A DNA stretch of 19,465 nucleotides, from NCBI GenBank assembly GCA_009618505.1, contig WJOQ01000291.1:1-19465 (forward strand), written 5' to 3'. The position numbers were made by a program, and so were the translations under genes. Every line of letters begins with the position of its first letter. The first letter of the stretch is position 1. The notes beneath the pieces were generated by a model, which saw nothing but the letters and a program-made list of their open reading frames with translations, had not been told where the DNA came from and searched no databases. The stretch is from Clostridia bacterium. Lineage in GTDB: Bacteria > Aerophobota > Aerophobia > Aerophobales > AE-B3A. Of this stretch, positions 10,006 to 18,986 are shown in pieces.

Positions 10006-11013
10006 ATGCATTCGTATCTCAGGTATGTGTCTGGAAGGTTTGCCATCTTTATTATTACTATTTTCATCTCCATAACGATAGTCTTCGTTGTACCCCGCCT
10101 TGTGCCGGGAGACCCTCTCTTTGCTATCACTTCTAAACTTGCTGAGATGGGTGGGTCCAGAGGATCTCCAGAGTTAGTCGAAGAATACAGAAAATTGTTT
10201 GGGCTTGATCAGCCTGTATTAACTCAATATCTATATTATCTCAAAGAACTTAGCAGGGGTAATTTGGGTTACTCCATCGCTAACTTCCCAGCAACAGTAA
10301 CTGAACTTCTCACGCGTTCCCTCCCCTGGACCATAGGGCTGCTTAGCGTTGCAACAGTAATAAGCTGGCTAATAGGGACATTTATCGGTGCGATTAGCGG
10401 ATGGGGAGGAAAGGAGTCAAAAATATCTAAGATTTTAGTCCCGTTGGCCCTTGGATTATACACTATTCCTTATTATATTTTAGCTATAATTTTGATTTTT
10501 CTCTTCGTTTATGTATGGGGAATTTTCCCTATCTCCGGAGGATACACACCAGGCTTTCCTATTAAATTTTCACTTCCCTTTGTTCTTGATGTAATAAAAC
10601 ATTCAGTACTCCCAGCTTTAAGTATTATCTTAATCTCACTGGGTTGGTGGTTTTTGAGTATGAGAAGCATGATTGTGTTACTACAAGGCGAGGACTATAT
10701 TCTCCTGGCTCAGGCTAAGGGTTTATCTGATAGACGAATACTCTGGAGATATGCTTTCAGAAATGCTCTTCTTCCCCAGGTGAGTGGTTTGGCGATTTCG
10801 CTGGCCCATATTGTCGGTGGAGCAATTATTCTTGAGAAGATATTTGCCTATCCTGGCGTGGGATGGCTTTTATATAATTCTATAACTGAACTTGACTTTC
10901 CAACGATACAAGGTGGGGTGTTGGTAGTTATCATCGCTTTAACAGTAGCCAACTTTATTTTAGATTTAATCTACCCTCTCATTGACCCAAGAATCAAGTA
11001 TAAAAGAGGTTAA
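10006..11013 (+). CDS. Dpp/Opp-type ABC transporter permease (DppB-like)
   Basis: First inner-membrane subunit of the dpp-type importer, 335 residues, normal for DppB. The N-terminal helix (FAIFIITIFISITIVFVVPRL) leads into the conserved VPGDP motif. RGNLGYSI precedes the core membrane domain. The ATPase-docking EAA loop is visible as EDYILLAQAKGLSDRRILWR with NALLPQ. The C-terminal YPLIDPRIKYKRG is typical. The ribosome site AAGGGAGGA (9987-9995) is about 10 nt from ATG 10006. It is co-transcribed with the next permease, which starts 4 nt after its stop. Confidence 0.94.
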   Translation: MHSYLRYVSGRFAIFIITIFISITIVFVVPRLVPGDPLFAITSKLAEMGGSRGSPELVEEYRKLFGLDQPVLTQYLYYLKELSRGNLGYSIANFPATVTELLTRSLPWTIGLLSVATVISWLIGTFIGAISGWGGKESKISKILVPLALGLYTIPYYILAIILIFLFVYVWGIFPISGGYTPGFPIKFSLPFVLDVIKHSVLPALSIILISLGWWFLSMRSMIVLLQGEDYILLAQAKGLSDRRILWRYAFRNALLPQVSGLAISLAHIVGGAIILEKIFAYPGVGWLLYNSITELDFPTIQGGVLVVIIALTVANFILDLIYPLIDPRIKYKRG

Positions 11014-11017
11014 CAAG

Positions 11018-11866
11018 ATGAAAAGAGGTTTGGTAGGAATTTTAATGGGTAATCGAAAATTTATTGTTGGTTTTATTATATTTATAGTCATTCTTATGGG
11101 AGCAATCATAGCTCATCAGACCATCCCTTTTAGATATTCTCGTACAGGAGCGTTCCCCCCGGGACTCCCTCCAGGGGTTAAAAATATTTTAGGAACGGAT
11201 TCTTTGGGAAGAGGCATAGGTGTTCAATTAGCGGAGGGTATTGTCAACTCTGTCCAGATTGGTCTGATTGCAGCCCTCATTGGTACACTTGTCGGAGCAC
11301 TCATAGGATTTACAAGTGGATATTATGGAGGGATAATAGACGCAATACTCAGGGTATTGATGGATGTGTTTTTATCGATCCCATCACTGCTCTTCTTGAT
11401 ATTGATAGCTTCACTAATGAGAGGTGTTACGGTGCAGGGAATGGCGTTGATTATAGCGCTGTTTGCCTGGGCATCACCTGCGAGGCAGATTAGAGCCCAG
11501 GTGCTCAGCCTCAAAGAAAGAGCTTTTGTAGATATGGCGATGCTTTCAGGAATGTCTAAAATGGAGATTATAACCAGAGAATTGGTACCTCATATGTTCC
11601 AATGGATGAGTGCTAACTTTGTCAACGCCACATTAGCTGCAATGCTTGCCGAGTCAGGACTTTCCATCCTGGGACTGGGTCCACAAAATGAAATGACTCT
11701 GGGAATGATGATCTACTGGGCTTTGAGCTATGCTGCGGTTTTTAGAGGAATGTGGTGGTGGTGGGGCAGTACTGTCTTCACTCTCACTTCTATTTTTATT
11801 TCACTCTATTTATTGCATTTAGGTTTTGATGAAGTGATCAATCCCAGGATGAGATCAAAAATCTGA
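11018..11866 (+). CDS. Dpp/Opp-type ABC transporter permease (DppC-like)
   Basis: Second inner-membrane subunit of the importer, about 282 residues. Features are an N-terminal helix (FIVGFIIFIVILMGAIIA), the conserved NILGTDSLGRGI segment of DppC proteins, helices through the core, the EAA region (RAFVDMAMLSGMSKMEIITREL with HMF), and the AESGLSILGLGPQ stretch. It ends in a typical D-E-V-I-N-P-R-M sequence. The frame is open from a TTG at 10982 inside the previous gene. I start it at ATG 11018, which has AGAGG about 9 nt upstream and begins with the usual short basic N-terminus (MKRGLVG). Confidence 0.94.
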   Translation: MKRGLVGILMGNRKFIVGFIIFIVILMGAIIAHQTIPFRYSRTGAFPPGLPPGVKNILGTDSLGRGIGVQLAEGIVNSVQIGLIAALIGTLVGALIGFTSGYYGGIIDAILRVLMDVFLSIPSLLFLILIASLMRGVTVQGMALIIALFAWASPARQIRAQVLSLKERAFVDMAMLSGMSKMEIITRELVPHMFQWMSANFVNATLAAMLAESGLSILGLGPQNEMTLGMMIYWALSYAAVFRGMWWWWGSTVFTLTSIFISLYLLHLGFDEVINPRMRSKI

Positions 11867-11885
11867 ATATAAGGAAATTCTTAAT

Positions 11886-12863
11886 ATGACTGAGCGTAAA
11901 CCAATTTTAAAGGTGAAAGATTTGAAGGTTTACTACCATATTGATCGTGGATCTGTGCGAGCAGTAGATGGTGTAAGTTTCACTGTGCACGAGGGAGAGA
12001 GTTTTGGGATTGTCGGTGAGTCAGGTTGTGGAAAATCAACTATGGCTATGGCTCTACTGGGTCTTGTTGTCTCGCCAGGGACTATTGAAGGAGGACAAAT
12101 ATTCCTCGACGGGACCGATATTCTTTCCCTGAATAGAGAATTAATACGTAAAATTCGCTGGAGTCAAATCTCTTTTATTCCCCAGGGGGCTATGAATTCC
12201 CTCAATCCGGTGATGAGGATCGGCTCTCAGATTGCTGATGTTATTACTACTCACCAGGGTTATCAGCCGGAGAAGAATCTAAGGAAGAGAATTCAAAAGC
12301 TTCTATCCACAGTTGGTCTGCCTCACCGGGTCTACAGAATGTATCCTCATGAACTTTCGGGAGGAATGAAACAGCGAGTTTGTATTGCTATGGCTATAGC
12401 TTTGGAACCTGATGTAATTATCGCCGATGAGCCTACCAGTGCCTTGGATGTCGTTGTCCAGCGGGTGGTTATGCAGACTCTCGTGGATGTTCAGGAACGA
12501 CTTGGGGCAGCTTTAATCCTTATCGGTCACGATATGGGGCTTCAAGCCCAGGTTGTTAATCGGCAGGCAGTTATGTATGCTGGCAAGATTGCTGAAATCG
12601 GAGAAGTGAAGACAATGTACAAAAATTCCCTTCATCCTTATACCAAGCTCTTGATCAAATCACTTCCTACCTTACAGTTACGTCATGATTTTCAGGGAAT
12701 CCCAGGACTTCCTCCTTCTCTTTTCAATCCTCCAAAAGGGTGTGTATTCAGTAATCGTTGTCCTTATGTTATGGAACAATGTCGAGAGGCGATGCCGAAA
12801 CTTGTGGAGATCCAACCGAATCACTTTGTTGCCTGCCATCTTCACTCCGAGGTCATCAGGTAA
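11886..12863 (+). CDS. Dpp/Opp-type ABC transporter ATPase (DppD-like)
   Basis: One of two cytoplasmic ATPases that drive the importer, 325 residues. Walker A is GESGCGKST (residues 44-52), the ABC signature is LSGGMKQRV, Walker B plus D-loop is VIIADEPTSALD, and the switch histidine is in LIGHD. The C-terminal extension (GCVFSNRCPYVMEQC) is the cysteine-bearing tail of Opp/Dpp ATPases, which may bind an iron-sulfur cluster in some members. All catalytic motifs look intact. AAGGA (11871-11875) precedes the ATG by 10 nt; the gene starts 20 nt after the previous stop and is followed closely by the second ATPase. Confidence 0.95.
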   Translation: MTERKPILKVKDLKVYYHIDRGSVRAVDGVSFTVHEGESFGIVGESGCGKSTMAMALLGLVVSPGTIEGGQIFLDGTDILSLNRELIRKIRWSQISFIPQGAMNSLNPVMRIGSQIADVITTHQGYQPEKNLRKRIQKLLSTVGLPHRVYRMYPHELSGGMKQRVCIAMAIALEPDVIIADEPTSALDVVVQRVVMQTLVDVQERLGAALILIGHDMGLQAQVVNRQAVMYAGKIAEIGEVKTMYKNSLHPYTKLLIKSLPTLQLRHDFQGIPGLPPSLFNPPKGCVFSNRCPYVMEQCREAMPKLVEIQPNHFVACHLHSEVIR

Positions 12864-12895
12864 AGAGAGAATTTGTAAGAAGAAAGGAAACCAGT

Positions 12896-13909
12896 ATGAA
12901 CGTTCAGAAAGAGGTACAGCCTAATATCCTGAGCCAGACTAAAGCACCATTGCTGGAGGTTTGCAACCTCACCAAAGTCTTTGGCAGCGGCCTCTTACAG
13001 CGGGGTCAGAAGGCTGCCTTAGAAAATTTCTCCATGAGTATTCAAAGTAGTCCCTCGAGAATTATATCTATCGCTGGGGAGAGTGGGAGCGGAAAGACGA
13101 CTCTTGCACGACTTATCCTGGGATTTCTCATACCGACACAGGGAGAAGTTCGTTACCGGGGAAAAGATCTTAAAACGATGGATAAAAAATCATGGAAGAC
13201 CTTTCGAAGGGAGGTCCAAGCCATATTTCAAGATCCCTATGGAGTCTATAATCCCTTTTATCCAGTGGATCGTGTATTTGAAATAGTGATTCGGAAATTC
13301 AAACTGGCGAAGAATCGACAGGAAAGCCGCCGTATCATAGAGGAAGCTCTGGTGGTCGTAGGGTTGCGCCCTGACGAGATTTTGGGCAAATATCCCCACC
13401 AACTATCTGGGGGTCAGCGCCAACGGATTATGCTCTCCCGAGCTTTTTTACTTAAACCAAAGCTCATCATAGCTGACGAGCCGGTTTCAATGATCGATGC
13501 CTCCATGCGGGCAATCATTTTAAAGATTATAATGGATCTAAAAGACAATTTTGGAATTTCCTTCCTTTACATTACTCATGATCTCTCAACAGCTTTTCAG
13601 ATTAGCGATGATATTATCGTCCTTTATGAAGGATTGGTGGCTGAATCAGGAAATGCAGAAATCGTTATCAAGAGTCCGAAGCACCCTTATGTCCAGCTCC
13701 TGGTAGGATCTATTCCCATCCCGGATCCTGACCAACCGTGGCAAGGACGCGTAGAACTTCCACCTGAAGAGGAATTAGAGAAGGATACTCTGAGGGGATG
13801 CAAGTTCTATCGCCGTTGCCCTTATAAGATGGAAATATGTCTTAAGAACCCCCCGCCATTATATAATATTGGTGCAAATCATCTTGTTGCTTGCTATTTG
13901 TATAAGTGA
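12896..13909 (+). CDS. Dpp/Opp-type ABC transporter ATPase (DppF-like)
   Basis: Second cytoplasmic ATPase of the importer, 337 residues from ATG 12896. Walker A is GESGSGKTT (61-69), the signature LSGGQRQRI, Walker B with D-loop LIIADEPVSMIDASMR, and the switch histidine in YITHD. The C-terminus (GCKFYRRCPYKMEIC) is the cysteine-bearing Opp/Dpp tail. The frame is open from 12758, but that part lies inside the preceding ATPase gene in another frame. ATG 12896 has AAAGGAA 6 nt upstream and gives the normal length. It is the last gene of the five-gene transport operon; no clear terminator follows. Confidence 0.95.
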   Translation: MNVQKEVQPNILSQTKAPLLEVCNLTKVFGSGLLQRGQKAALENFSMSIQSSPSRIISIAGESGSGKTTLARLILGFLIPTQGEVRYRGKDLKTMDKKSWKTFRREVQAIFQDPYGVYNPFYPVDRVFEIVIRKFKLAKNRQESRRIIEEALVVVGLRPDEILGKYPHQLSGGQRQRIMLSRAFLLKPKLIIADEPVSMIDASMRAIILKIIMDLKDNFGISFLYITHDLSTAFQISDDIIVLYEGLVAESGNAEIVIKSPKHPYVQLLVGSIPIPDPDQPWQGRVELPPEEELEKDTLRGCKFYRRCPYKMEICLKNPPPLYNIGANHLVACYLYK

Positions 13910-13958
13910 AGAGAGATAGATGAAGATGCATTAAATATCAGATCCGGAGTTTTTTTAG

Positions 13959-13987
13959 TTGATTTTAATAAATGAGGTACTTTTAAT
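13959..13987 (+). promoter_or_regulatory. Weak promoter candidate before the PHP gene
   Basis: The 136-nt gap after the ATPase gene is very AT-rich. TTGATT (13959-13964) and TTTAAT (13982-13987) are 17 nt apart, a fair but not strong sigma-70 match. A perfect TATAAT (13994-13999) is too far from that -35. A T-run (13950-13956) follows only the 6-bp self-complementary TCCGGA, too short for a convincing terminator. Readthrough from the transport operon is equally possible. Confidence 0.25.
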
Positions 13988-14045
13988 ACACGATATAATT
14001 TTTTTATAAAAGTAGCAAAAAAATATTATTTGGGGAAGTCAAGAA

Positions 14046-15578
14046 ATGCCCATTTACACAAAGACATTTACACCGAATGAAAACAAAACCTTAACTGAAT
14101 TCATTGTACCGGTAATTAAAGGAACCGAAGAAATATTGATAAAGGGTGACTATCACCCAAAGACAGTAAATGATATCGAAGTAACTCATAAATTAATATA
14201 TCAGGCAGTACACGAATACCTACAATTTGATTGGAAAGGTTCTATTGTAGCTGGACCTAATTGGGACTATTATAAGAAAAATTATAAGAAAAATGCTATT
14301 GAATTGTTTTCCCCGATTCGTAACCTCTTTAATTATACATTGATTGATCCGAATGGTATTGTCCGAGCAAGGGGAAACGACAATTTTTTTGAGACAATGC
14401 AAATTAATAAAGAAAAAGCCAGTATTGGATGTGTTTCCGGTGCATTACCCGCAGGAAACTGGAGGTTGATAGTTGAGGCTCATGCCATCATATCTGAATT
14501 AGTGATATTAAGCATTGAGGTGAATCTGAATAAAGAATTTACACCTGGGGTTAAAACCACAGAAAGGTGTCAGACAGAACTCCGAGATCTTAATAAGAAA
14601 GAACCTCTTTTTAGAGAAGAACAAGAAGGTCCTGGATGGTTCGGAGGAGATTTTCATATACACTCTCACCACAGTGATGGCAATCACTCAGTTTATGAAT
14701 TAATGACCTATTTACACGGAAAAGGTCTGGACTTTTTCGTTCTGACCGATCATAATACCACTTTGGGATGGAAAGAGAAGTATTTATCTAAGACTATGGT
14801 TATTCCAGGTATAGAAATTTCTACTTTTTTTGGACATTTTTCGCTTATCAACTGGATCGGTGATATCAATTGGTTTTCGCTTGAACGAGAAAATACTTTT
14901 GAGGATGTTGCGACGGAGATAAAAAAGAAGGGAGCTCTTTTTTCTGTGGCTCATCCGGAATGCATTGGTGACCCAATATGCACGGGATGCAGATGGGATT
15001 ACCCCAATTTTTGTTGGGAAATAGCCGATATAATTGAAGTCTGGGCCGGTTCTTGGTCTGAAAGAAGGGCTGAAAATATAAAAACTTTAAAGAGATGGGA
15101 AAATCTGCTTAACCAGGGGTTGAAAGTAATCGCCGTAAGTGGTTCAGACATTCATGAACTGGAACCTTATAAGAAAGACTATGGCCGGACTTATATATGG
15201 GCTAAGTCAAAAACCAGAGATGGGATTATGGAGGGATTAAGAAAAGGAAAAGTTTATATTACCAGCGGGCCTCAAATAAATTTCCAAATAATAAATGATA
15301 AAGGTATCCTTGTTTCGCTGGGGGAAGAATTGGAAGTTAAATACAATGGGAGTATTAAACTATTAATTAATATTGAGAGTAAGGAAATTAAGAAAAAATT
15401 CCGCATTGAACTAATTAAAAATGGATGGGTCTACAATTCTTGTGACACTTTTTTAGAACATATTGAACTTGAATGGTCAGACAAAGTAACTAAAAATTGC
15501 TGGTATTATTTGAGGTTGTTTGACGAGAAAGAGTGTATTATAGGTTTGACCAATCCAATTTTCATAATTTGTCATTAA
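14046..15578 (+). CDS. PHP-domain metallohydrolase, CehA/McbA type
   Basis: Probable cytoplasmic metal-dependent hydrolase (no signal peptide or membrane helix), 510 residues. The N-terminal ~190 residues look like a beta-sandwich domain (YTLIDPNGIVRARG, SGALPAGNWRLIVEA). The PHP domain follows with its metal ligands: H204 and H206 in GDFHIHSHHSDG, D235/H236 in VLTDHNT, H303 in VAHPE and D368/H370 in GSDIHE. The sequence continues with the KVYITSGP motif common to CehA-like proteins and a C-terminal beta domain. The family includes phosphoesterases and the carbaryl/ester hydrolases that give it its name, but most members have no known substrate. Placement just before GH38 and after an oligosaccharide-type transporter suggests removal of an ester or phosphate from an imported glycan. 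The ribosome site GGGGA (14032-14036) is weak. Confidence 0.85.
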   Translation: MPIYTKTFTPNENKTLTEFIVPVIKGTEEILIKGDYHPKTVNDIEVTHKLIYQAVHEYLQFDWKGSIVAGPNWDYYKKNYKKNAIELFSPIRNLFNYTLIDPNGIVRARGNDNFFETMQINKEKASIGCVSGALPAGNWRLIVEAHAIISELVILSIEVNLNKEFTPGVKTTERCQTELRDLNKKEPLFREEQEGPGWFGGDFHIHSHHSDGNHSVYELMTYLHGKGLDFFVLTDHNTTLGWKEKYLSKTMVIPGIEISTFFGHFSLINWIGDINWFSLERENTFEDVATEIKKKGALFSVAHPECIGDPICTGCRWDYPNFCWEIADIIEVWAGSWSERRAENIKTLKRWENLLNQGLKVIAVSGSDIHELEPYKKDYGRTYIWAKSKTRDGIMEGLRKGKVYITSGPQINFQIINDKGILVSLGEELEVKYNGSIKLLINIESKEIKKKFRIELIKNGWVYNSCDTFLEHIELEWSDKVTKNCWYYLRLFDEKECIIGLTNPIFIICH

Positions 15579-15635
15579 GACATGACGGGAATAGGGATAT
15601 TACTTTGAAAGAGCGAAAAAGGAGAGAATCTTACA

Positions 15636-18275
15636 ATGGTTAATATTAATAAAAAATCATATAGAGCATTCATTGTACCCCATACTCATTGGGATAGAGA
15701 ATGGTATCAAACATTCCAACAATTTAGAATTAGATTAATTGATCTCATAGATAATTTAATTGGTATTTTAGAAAATGATAAAACATTTAGTGATTTTACT
15801 TTAGATGGTCAAACCATTGTTCTGGAGGATTATTTAGAAGTCCATCCCGAAAGAAGGGCAATTCTAAAAAAATATATCACTGAAGGCAAAATCCATGTTG
15901 GTCCCTGGTATATTCTCCCTGATGAATTTCTGGTGAGTGCAGAATCAATTGTAAGAAATTTGCTTTTAGGCCATAAAATTGCCTCCGAGTTTGGCAGAGT
16001 AATGAAGGTTGGTTATATACCGGATCCTTTTGGTCATATATCCCAGATGCCTCAGATCTTAAGAGGTTTTGGAATTGATAATATTATTTTTTGGCGAGGC
16101 ATAGAATATAACCAGAGTCAAGGGAATGAATTTATCTGGCAAGGTCCTGATGGAACAGAACTTTTTGCTATACATCTACCTAAAGTAGGTTATTGTAATG
16201 CTATGAGTTTACCTGAGAATGTAGACCAGGCTTATAATTTAATAAAAGAGTCAATTGAAGATTTATTATCTCGAGAGACCTCAAAATCGCTATTATTACT
16301 AAATGGAGTTGATCATTTAGAAGCCCAACCCCATATCCCTCGTTTAGTAAAAGAGTTAAATAAACGCTTTACAGATATTGAGATAAAACAAGGGAACCTA
16401 AAAAAATATATAGATTATGCTAAAGAGACTATAAAGCCTAATCTTAGTAAAATTACCGGTGAATTTAGATCAGGTAAAGATACTCATATTTTACAGAGTG
16501 TATATTCATCCAGGATGTATATTAAACAAGCCAATGAAAGGTGTGAAACCCTTTTAGAAAATTGGGCAGAACCGATTGCCTCTCTGGCTTGGTTAATGGG
16601 TAAAAATTATCCTCAGAGTTTAATCTGGACCAGCTGGAAATGGTTATTAAAAAATCATCCCCATGATAGCATCTGTGGCTGTAGTATAGATCAAGTACAT
16701 AAAGAGATGATGACTCGCTTTGATTGGTCCAAACAGATTGCCCAAGAGGTAATTAACAAAAATTTAGATTATATTTCTGAAAAGATTAAAATTGATTATT
16801 TAAAGGAAGATGAACTGGCCCTGGTGATCTTCAATCCTCTACCTTATTCTATAGATGAGAATGTAGAGGTAAGGGTTAAATTTCCCAAAGAGGTTAAGTT
16901 AAATCGAGTTAAGGTTTTAACTGCACAAGGGGAAGAGATTCCTTATCAATTAAAAGGGTACGGCTTAGATTATAAAATTATTTTTAATCCTTTTAAACCT
17001 CCCCAGCCTCTGGAAGTAAATTATGCTGATATATCTTTTACTGCTAAAGAAATTCCTGCCTGTGGTTATAAAGTTTTCATGATTAAGGCAATTAATGATT
17101 TAAGGATGTCTAAAGAATATGAGACTGATATAAGAGCCGGTAGAAATTACATTGAGAATAAATATTATAAAGTAATTGCTGAAGAAGCTAACGGAACAGT
17201 AACTATTGTGGACAAATTAAATGATAAAGTCTTTAAAAATTGCCACAGATTTATAGATGGTGGAGATGCAGGCGATGAATATACTTATTCCCCTCCTTTG
17301 AATGATGAAATAATAGTTAGTCGATTGGATAATATTAGTATCCAGGATGTAGGTCCTGCTGAAGCTACTTTAAAGGTATCGGGAAAGATGATGCTACCAG
17401 TCGGATTAAAATCTGATAGAAAATCTCGAGCGAAAAAAATGATAGAGTGTTCTATTGAGTCTGAAGTAAAATTATTTAGTGAGGTTCAGAGAATAGAATT
17501 TAAAACTAAATTTGATAATAGAGTCTGTGATCATCGTTTACGAGTTGAGTTTCCTACCAATATTAAAAGCAATTATGTTTATGCTGATGGACATTTTGAT
17601 GTAGTAAAGCGTTCCATTAATGTACCTGATAGTGAAGGTTGGAAAGAAAAAGCTTATAAAACTGCTCATAATTCAGGATTCGTAGATATCAATGATGGTA
17701 AATATGGATTGACTGTACTGAATCAGGGGTTGCCTGAATACGAGATAGTACCCGAGAATAATACCATAGCCTTAACTTTACTCCGCTGTGTAGGTTGGTT
17801 ATCCAGGGGGGATTTGGAATATAAAAAAGGAAATGCTGGTCCTTCATTTGCCACACCAGAAGCACAATGTTTAGGAGAAAACACTTTTTCTTATGCTCTT
17901 ATACCTCATCAGGGTAGTTGGGATGATGCCCGTATTTCTCAGAAGACAAAGCAGTACAAGACAAAAATATTAACCCGACAATTAGAAAATCAATTTGGAA
18001 ATCTTCCGAGCAGCTTTAGTTTTATTCAATTAGAAGGTGAGCATTTAGAAATTAGTGCTATTAAGAAGAGTGAATTTGAAAATAAATTGGTCATCAGAGT
18101 TTATAACCCTATTGACAGAGAGACCATTGGAAAGATTAAATTAGGGGTAAATGTATTTAAGGTCTATCTGGGTAAATTAGATGAAAGTTATGGCGAGGAG
18201 TTACCCTATAACAATGGAGTAGAAATAGAGCTTAAACCAAAAGAAATAAAGACCATTATTTTTGAAGTATTATAA
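15636..18275 (+). CDS. GH38 alpha-mannosidase
   Basis: Cytoplasmic retaining alpha-mannosidase, 879 residues, near the length I recall for E. coli MngB (about 877). The catalytic domain begins at once with PHTHWDREWY. By comparison with characterised GH38 enzymes the zinc ligands are H18, D20, D130 (also the nucleophile, in GYIPDPFGHIS) and H343 (in NHPHDSICGCSIDQVHKEM). GPWYILPDEFLVSAE, another family motif, is present. The middle and C-terminal beta-rich domains follow (for example DGGDAGDEYTYSPP). There is no signal peptide, so substrate must be imported. MngB acts on a phosphorylated mannosylglycerate, but no PTS or kinase is here, so unphosphorylated alpha-mannosides are likelier. AAGGAGAG (15619-15626) is 9 nt from the ATG. 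It lies 57 nt after the PHP gene and is probably co-transcribed. The gene is AT-rich and rich in TTA and AAA codons compared with the dpp-type genes. Confidence 0.94.
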   Translation: MVNINKKSYRAFIVPHTHWDREWYQTFQQFRIRLIDLIDNLIGILENDKTFSDFTLDGQTIVLEDYLEVHPERRAILKKYITEGKIHVGPWYILPDEFLVSAESIVRNLLLGHKIASEFGRVMKVGYIPDPFGHISQMPQILRGFGIDNIIFWRGIEYNQSQGNEFIWQGPDGTELFAIHLPKVGYCNAMSLPENVDQAYNLIKESIEDLLSRETSKSLLLLNGVDHLEAQPHIPRLVKELNKRFTDIEIKQGNLKKYIDYAKETIKPNLSKITGEFRSGKDTHILQSVYSSRMYIKQANERCETLLENWAEPIASLAWLMGKNYPQSLIWTSWKWLLKNHPHDSICGCSIDQVHKEMMTRFDWSKQIAQEVINKNLDYISEKIKIDYLKEDELALVIFNPLPYSIDENVEVRVKFPKEVKLNRVKVLTAQGEEIPYQLKGYGLDYKIIFNPFKPPQPLEVNYADISFTAKEIPACGYKVFMIKAINDLRMSKEYETDIRAGRNYIENKYYKVIAEEANGTVTIVDKLNDKVFKNCHRFIDGGDAGDEYTYSPPLNDEIIVSRLDNISIQDVGPAEATLKVSGKMMLPVGLKSDRKSRAKKMIECSIESEVKLFSEVQRIEFKTKFDNRVCDHRLRVEFPTNIKSNYVYADGHFDVVKRSINVPDSEGWKEKAYKTAHNSGFVDINDGKYGLTVLNQGLPEYEIVPENNTIALTLLRCVGWLSRGDLEYKKGNAGPSFATPEAQCLGENTFSYALIPHQGSWDDARISQKTKQYKTKILTRQLENQFGNLPSSFSFIQLEGEHLEISAIKKSEFENKLVIRVYNPIDRETIGKIKLGVNVFKVYLGKLDESYGEELPYNNGVEIELKPKEIKTIIFEVL

Positions 18276-18480
18276 ATTAAGTACAAAACCATAAATAGAC
18301 AGAGTATTAGTGATGCTCTTAGATAAAGTTTCAAATGGGTAATAAATATTGGAATAGCGCAGCCAAAGATATCTCCAACTTTTATCATACTTATTTCCGG
18401 ACAGATAGTAATCAAATCTTTTCATCACATATATCTTAGAAACAATTAGAAAGTATGTCAGAGGACCGTAATAATAAATA

Positions 18481-18526
18481 GGGACAGGTTGCCAAGTCAA
18501 AAGGAACAGGGGACGGTTCTCTGTTT
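18481..18526. repeat. REP-like intergenic repeat (GGGGACGGTTC type)
   Basis: Contains GGGACAGGTT (18481-18490) followed by GAACAGGGGACGGTTC (18504-18519) and CTGTTTC (18521-18527). GAAC pairs with GTTC, and AACAG (18505-18509) with CTGTT (18521-18525), giving alternative small hairpins. The GGAACAGGGGACGGTTCT string is one I recall as common between genes in many unrelated bacteria, often associated with REP-associated tyrosine (Y1) transposases. No such transposase is visible here. Confidence 0.5.
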
Positions 18527-18540
18527 CATTTACACCTTCC

Positions 18541-18566
18541 AAAACCCTTTATTTACAAGGCCTTTA
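18541..18566 (-). repeat. Palindromic repeat copy 1 (minus orientation)
   Basis: Most diverged copy of a family whose other members are at 18817, 19104 and 19238. On the minus strand it reads TAAAGGCCTTGTAAATAA, then AGGGTTTT. It shares the central CCTTGTAAA and the AGGGTTT end with the other copies. Confidence 0.5.
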
Positions 18567-18816
18567 GACCCTCTTTAGGAATGCCCTTTTAACGCACGTA
18601 GAGTGCCTTTAAACGCGCATCAATTTTCAAAAAATTGGCAATTAGGACATTTTTTTTAGCCTTTTTTGACCTCCCCGAAACTCTGTAACCCTTATAAATA
18701 GCCATTTTTAAATTTAGAGGGGGTGAAAATAGGCCAAAAAACACCCATTTTACGAGGGTAAAAGTATAGGTTGAGGCAAAATAGGCGCTTATAATCAAAA
18801 ATTCGCAGCCTACCCT

Positions 18817-18841
18817 GAAACCCTTATTTTACAAGGCTTTC
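18817..18841 (-). repeat. Palindromic repeat copy 2 (minus orientation)
   Basis: On the minus strand it reads GAAAGCCTTGTAAAATAA followed by GGGTTTC. It differs from copy 3 at only one base over about 24 nt, which is strong evidence that they are true repeats and not chance. Confidence 0.65.
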
Positions 18842-18986
18842 CTGAGCATGACAAGAGACGGTTTTGTAGTTAAAAAGAAGAAAAAGAGACGAACAGGAAA
18901 ACTGATTATTATATAAACAAGAGAGATAAGTATATATAGAATTCGAGCATTATCAGTCTTTATGAGGAAAAAATAGTAGGGCTCTG

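Noticed and set aside
10982..11017. TTG start for the DppC-like permease
   Set aside because: It lies inside the DppB-like gene; ATG 11018 has a ribosome site and gives the usual N-terminus.
12758..12895. Upstream extension of the DppF-like ATPase
   Set aside because: It overlaps the preceding ATPase gene in another frame; ATG 12896 with AAAGGAA gives normal length.
8098..13909. Peptide transporter assignment
   Set aside because: The family allows it, but glycosidase neighbours and the absence of peptidases make oligosaccharide transport more likely; specificity is left open.
18270..18542. 90-codon minus-strand frame after GH38
   Set aside because: Its N-terminal part is translated from the REP-like motif; there is no ribosome site and no recognisable domain.
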